A stretch of 21,099 nt of DNA from Utricularia gibba (lineage: Eukaryota; Streptophyta; Magnoliopsida; Lamiales; Lentibulariaceae): assembly GCA_002189035.1 (NCBI GenBank), contig NEEC01000447.1, positions 1-21,099 of the forward strand, given 5' to 3'. The notes beneath the pieces are model-generated. The model ran no database searches and was not told where the DNA came from. It worked only from the letters and a program-made list of their open reading frames with translations. The translations under genes were made by a program, and so were the position numbers. Of this stretch, positions 20,797 to 21,099 are shown piece after piece. Each line of letters opens with the position of its first letter. Position 1 is the stretch's first letter.

Positions 20797-21099
20797 CCCA
20801 TGGGTCATGCAAACTGTAATACCCAGAATTTCATCGGGTTGGGTCCGAACCTGAATGGATCCAACCCAGGCCCATCTCTAATCATAATCATATGATATAG
20901 GTTTATTAAATTATAAATAATTGAAATGCATTATTTATTAAACCGTAGGATAACTGTGAAAGCTTCTTTGACTTAATTGTTACCATTTGATCCTCAGTTG
21001 TACTTTGGATGGAGTGTGTATTTTACTTTAGTCAATTTAATTAGCATTCGATCCTTGGTTATGATTCAGATCATATTTGCTATTTTTTTACTTTAAATA
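20797..21099 (+). repeat. Satellite unit copy 10, truncated by the window edge
   Basis: The first 303 bp of a further unit: the junction module and the outer part of the left foldback arm. It shows two clean A-to-G changes not seen in the nine other copies (G at 20928 in tgaaatgcat and G at 20979 in ttaattgttacc), plus loss of one T near 21023. The array evidently continues past the window. Confidence 0.96.
20884..21099. repeat. Foldback element, copy 10, left-arm fragment only
   Basis: The left terminus and left subrepeats 1 and 2 are visible before the window ends. Carries the two private A-to-G changes. Confidence 0.85.

Larger units (their letters stand above)
1..21099. repeat. Long-monomer tandem satellite array, ~2.3-kb unit, 9 full copies plus a partial copy
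   Basis: The sequence starting cccatgggtcatgcaaactg at position 1 recurs in the same orientation at 2330, 4645, 6919, 9215, 11522, 13838, 16166, 18476 and 20797. Unit lengths are 2329, 2315, 2274, 2296, 2307, 2316, 2328, 2310 and 2321 bp, followed by 303 bp of a tenth. The chosen phase is arbitrary because no array edge is visible. Copies align along their whole length with small indels and few substitutions. By my scan each copy has one HindIII site (about 164 in copy 1) and one BamHI site (61-66 in copy 1), so either enzyme should yield a ~2.3-kb ladder. No rRNA gene sequence is present, so this is not an rDNA repeat. Composition and motif style suggest plant nuclear DNA; that part is inference. 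No gene is encoded. Confidence 0.98.

Noticed and set aside
1-21099. Ribosomal DNA intergenic spacer array
   Set aside because: No 18S, 5.8S, 25S or 5S sequence occurs in any unit, which would be expected every unit in an rDNA array.

Overview
The window is a head-to-tail array of one non-coding repeat unit of about 2.3 kb. There are nine complete copies (2274 to 2329 bp) and the first 303 bp of a tenth, with no flanking single-copy DNA at either edge. I found no credible protein-coding gene, tRNA, rRNA or CRISPR array. The open frames present are short (158 codons at most), change with small indels from copy to copy, run on both strands through the same repeats, and resemble no protein family I recognise.

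The composition suggests a nuclear satellite of a flowering plant. It alternates AT-rich stretches with very GC-rich stretches, has several GGGTTCGGG-like and 'cccaggcccatctctaatc'-like tracts of the kind common in plant intergenic repeats, and is organised as a long-monomer satellite. The species cannot be read from the sequence.

Every unit has the same five-part layout (copy 1 numbering). (1) 1-87 is a short junction rich in GGGTT and CCCAA. (2) 88-984 is an AT-rich foldback structure: two long inverted arms, each built from diverged ~62-bp tandem subrepeats (six on the left, five on the right), meeting at a 38-bp GC-rich hairpin at 551-588. (3) 985-1257 is a spacer of about 270 bp with no internal repetition. 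(4) 1258-2107 is a GC-rich block of six diverged ~150-bp monomers arranged as alternating a/b types, giving ~300-bp dimers. (5) 2108-2329 is a 50-bp diverged duplication followed by an A-rich tract and a GGGTT/AACCC-rich junction leading into the next unit.

Repetition is therefore nested: ~62-bp subrepeats inside inverted arms, ~150-bp monomers inside ~300-bp dimers, and all of these inside the 2.3-kb unit. Copies differ almost only by small indels, with few substitutions. That fits either recent homogenisation of the array or imperfect consensus of long noisy reads. A 13-bp deletion is shared only by copies 3-5 and a related 15-bp deletion occurs in copy 2, so some differences probably are real and spread locally. 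My reading, as inference, is that a foldback-type element joined to an older ~150-bp tandem repeat was amplified as one composite unit.
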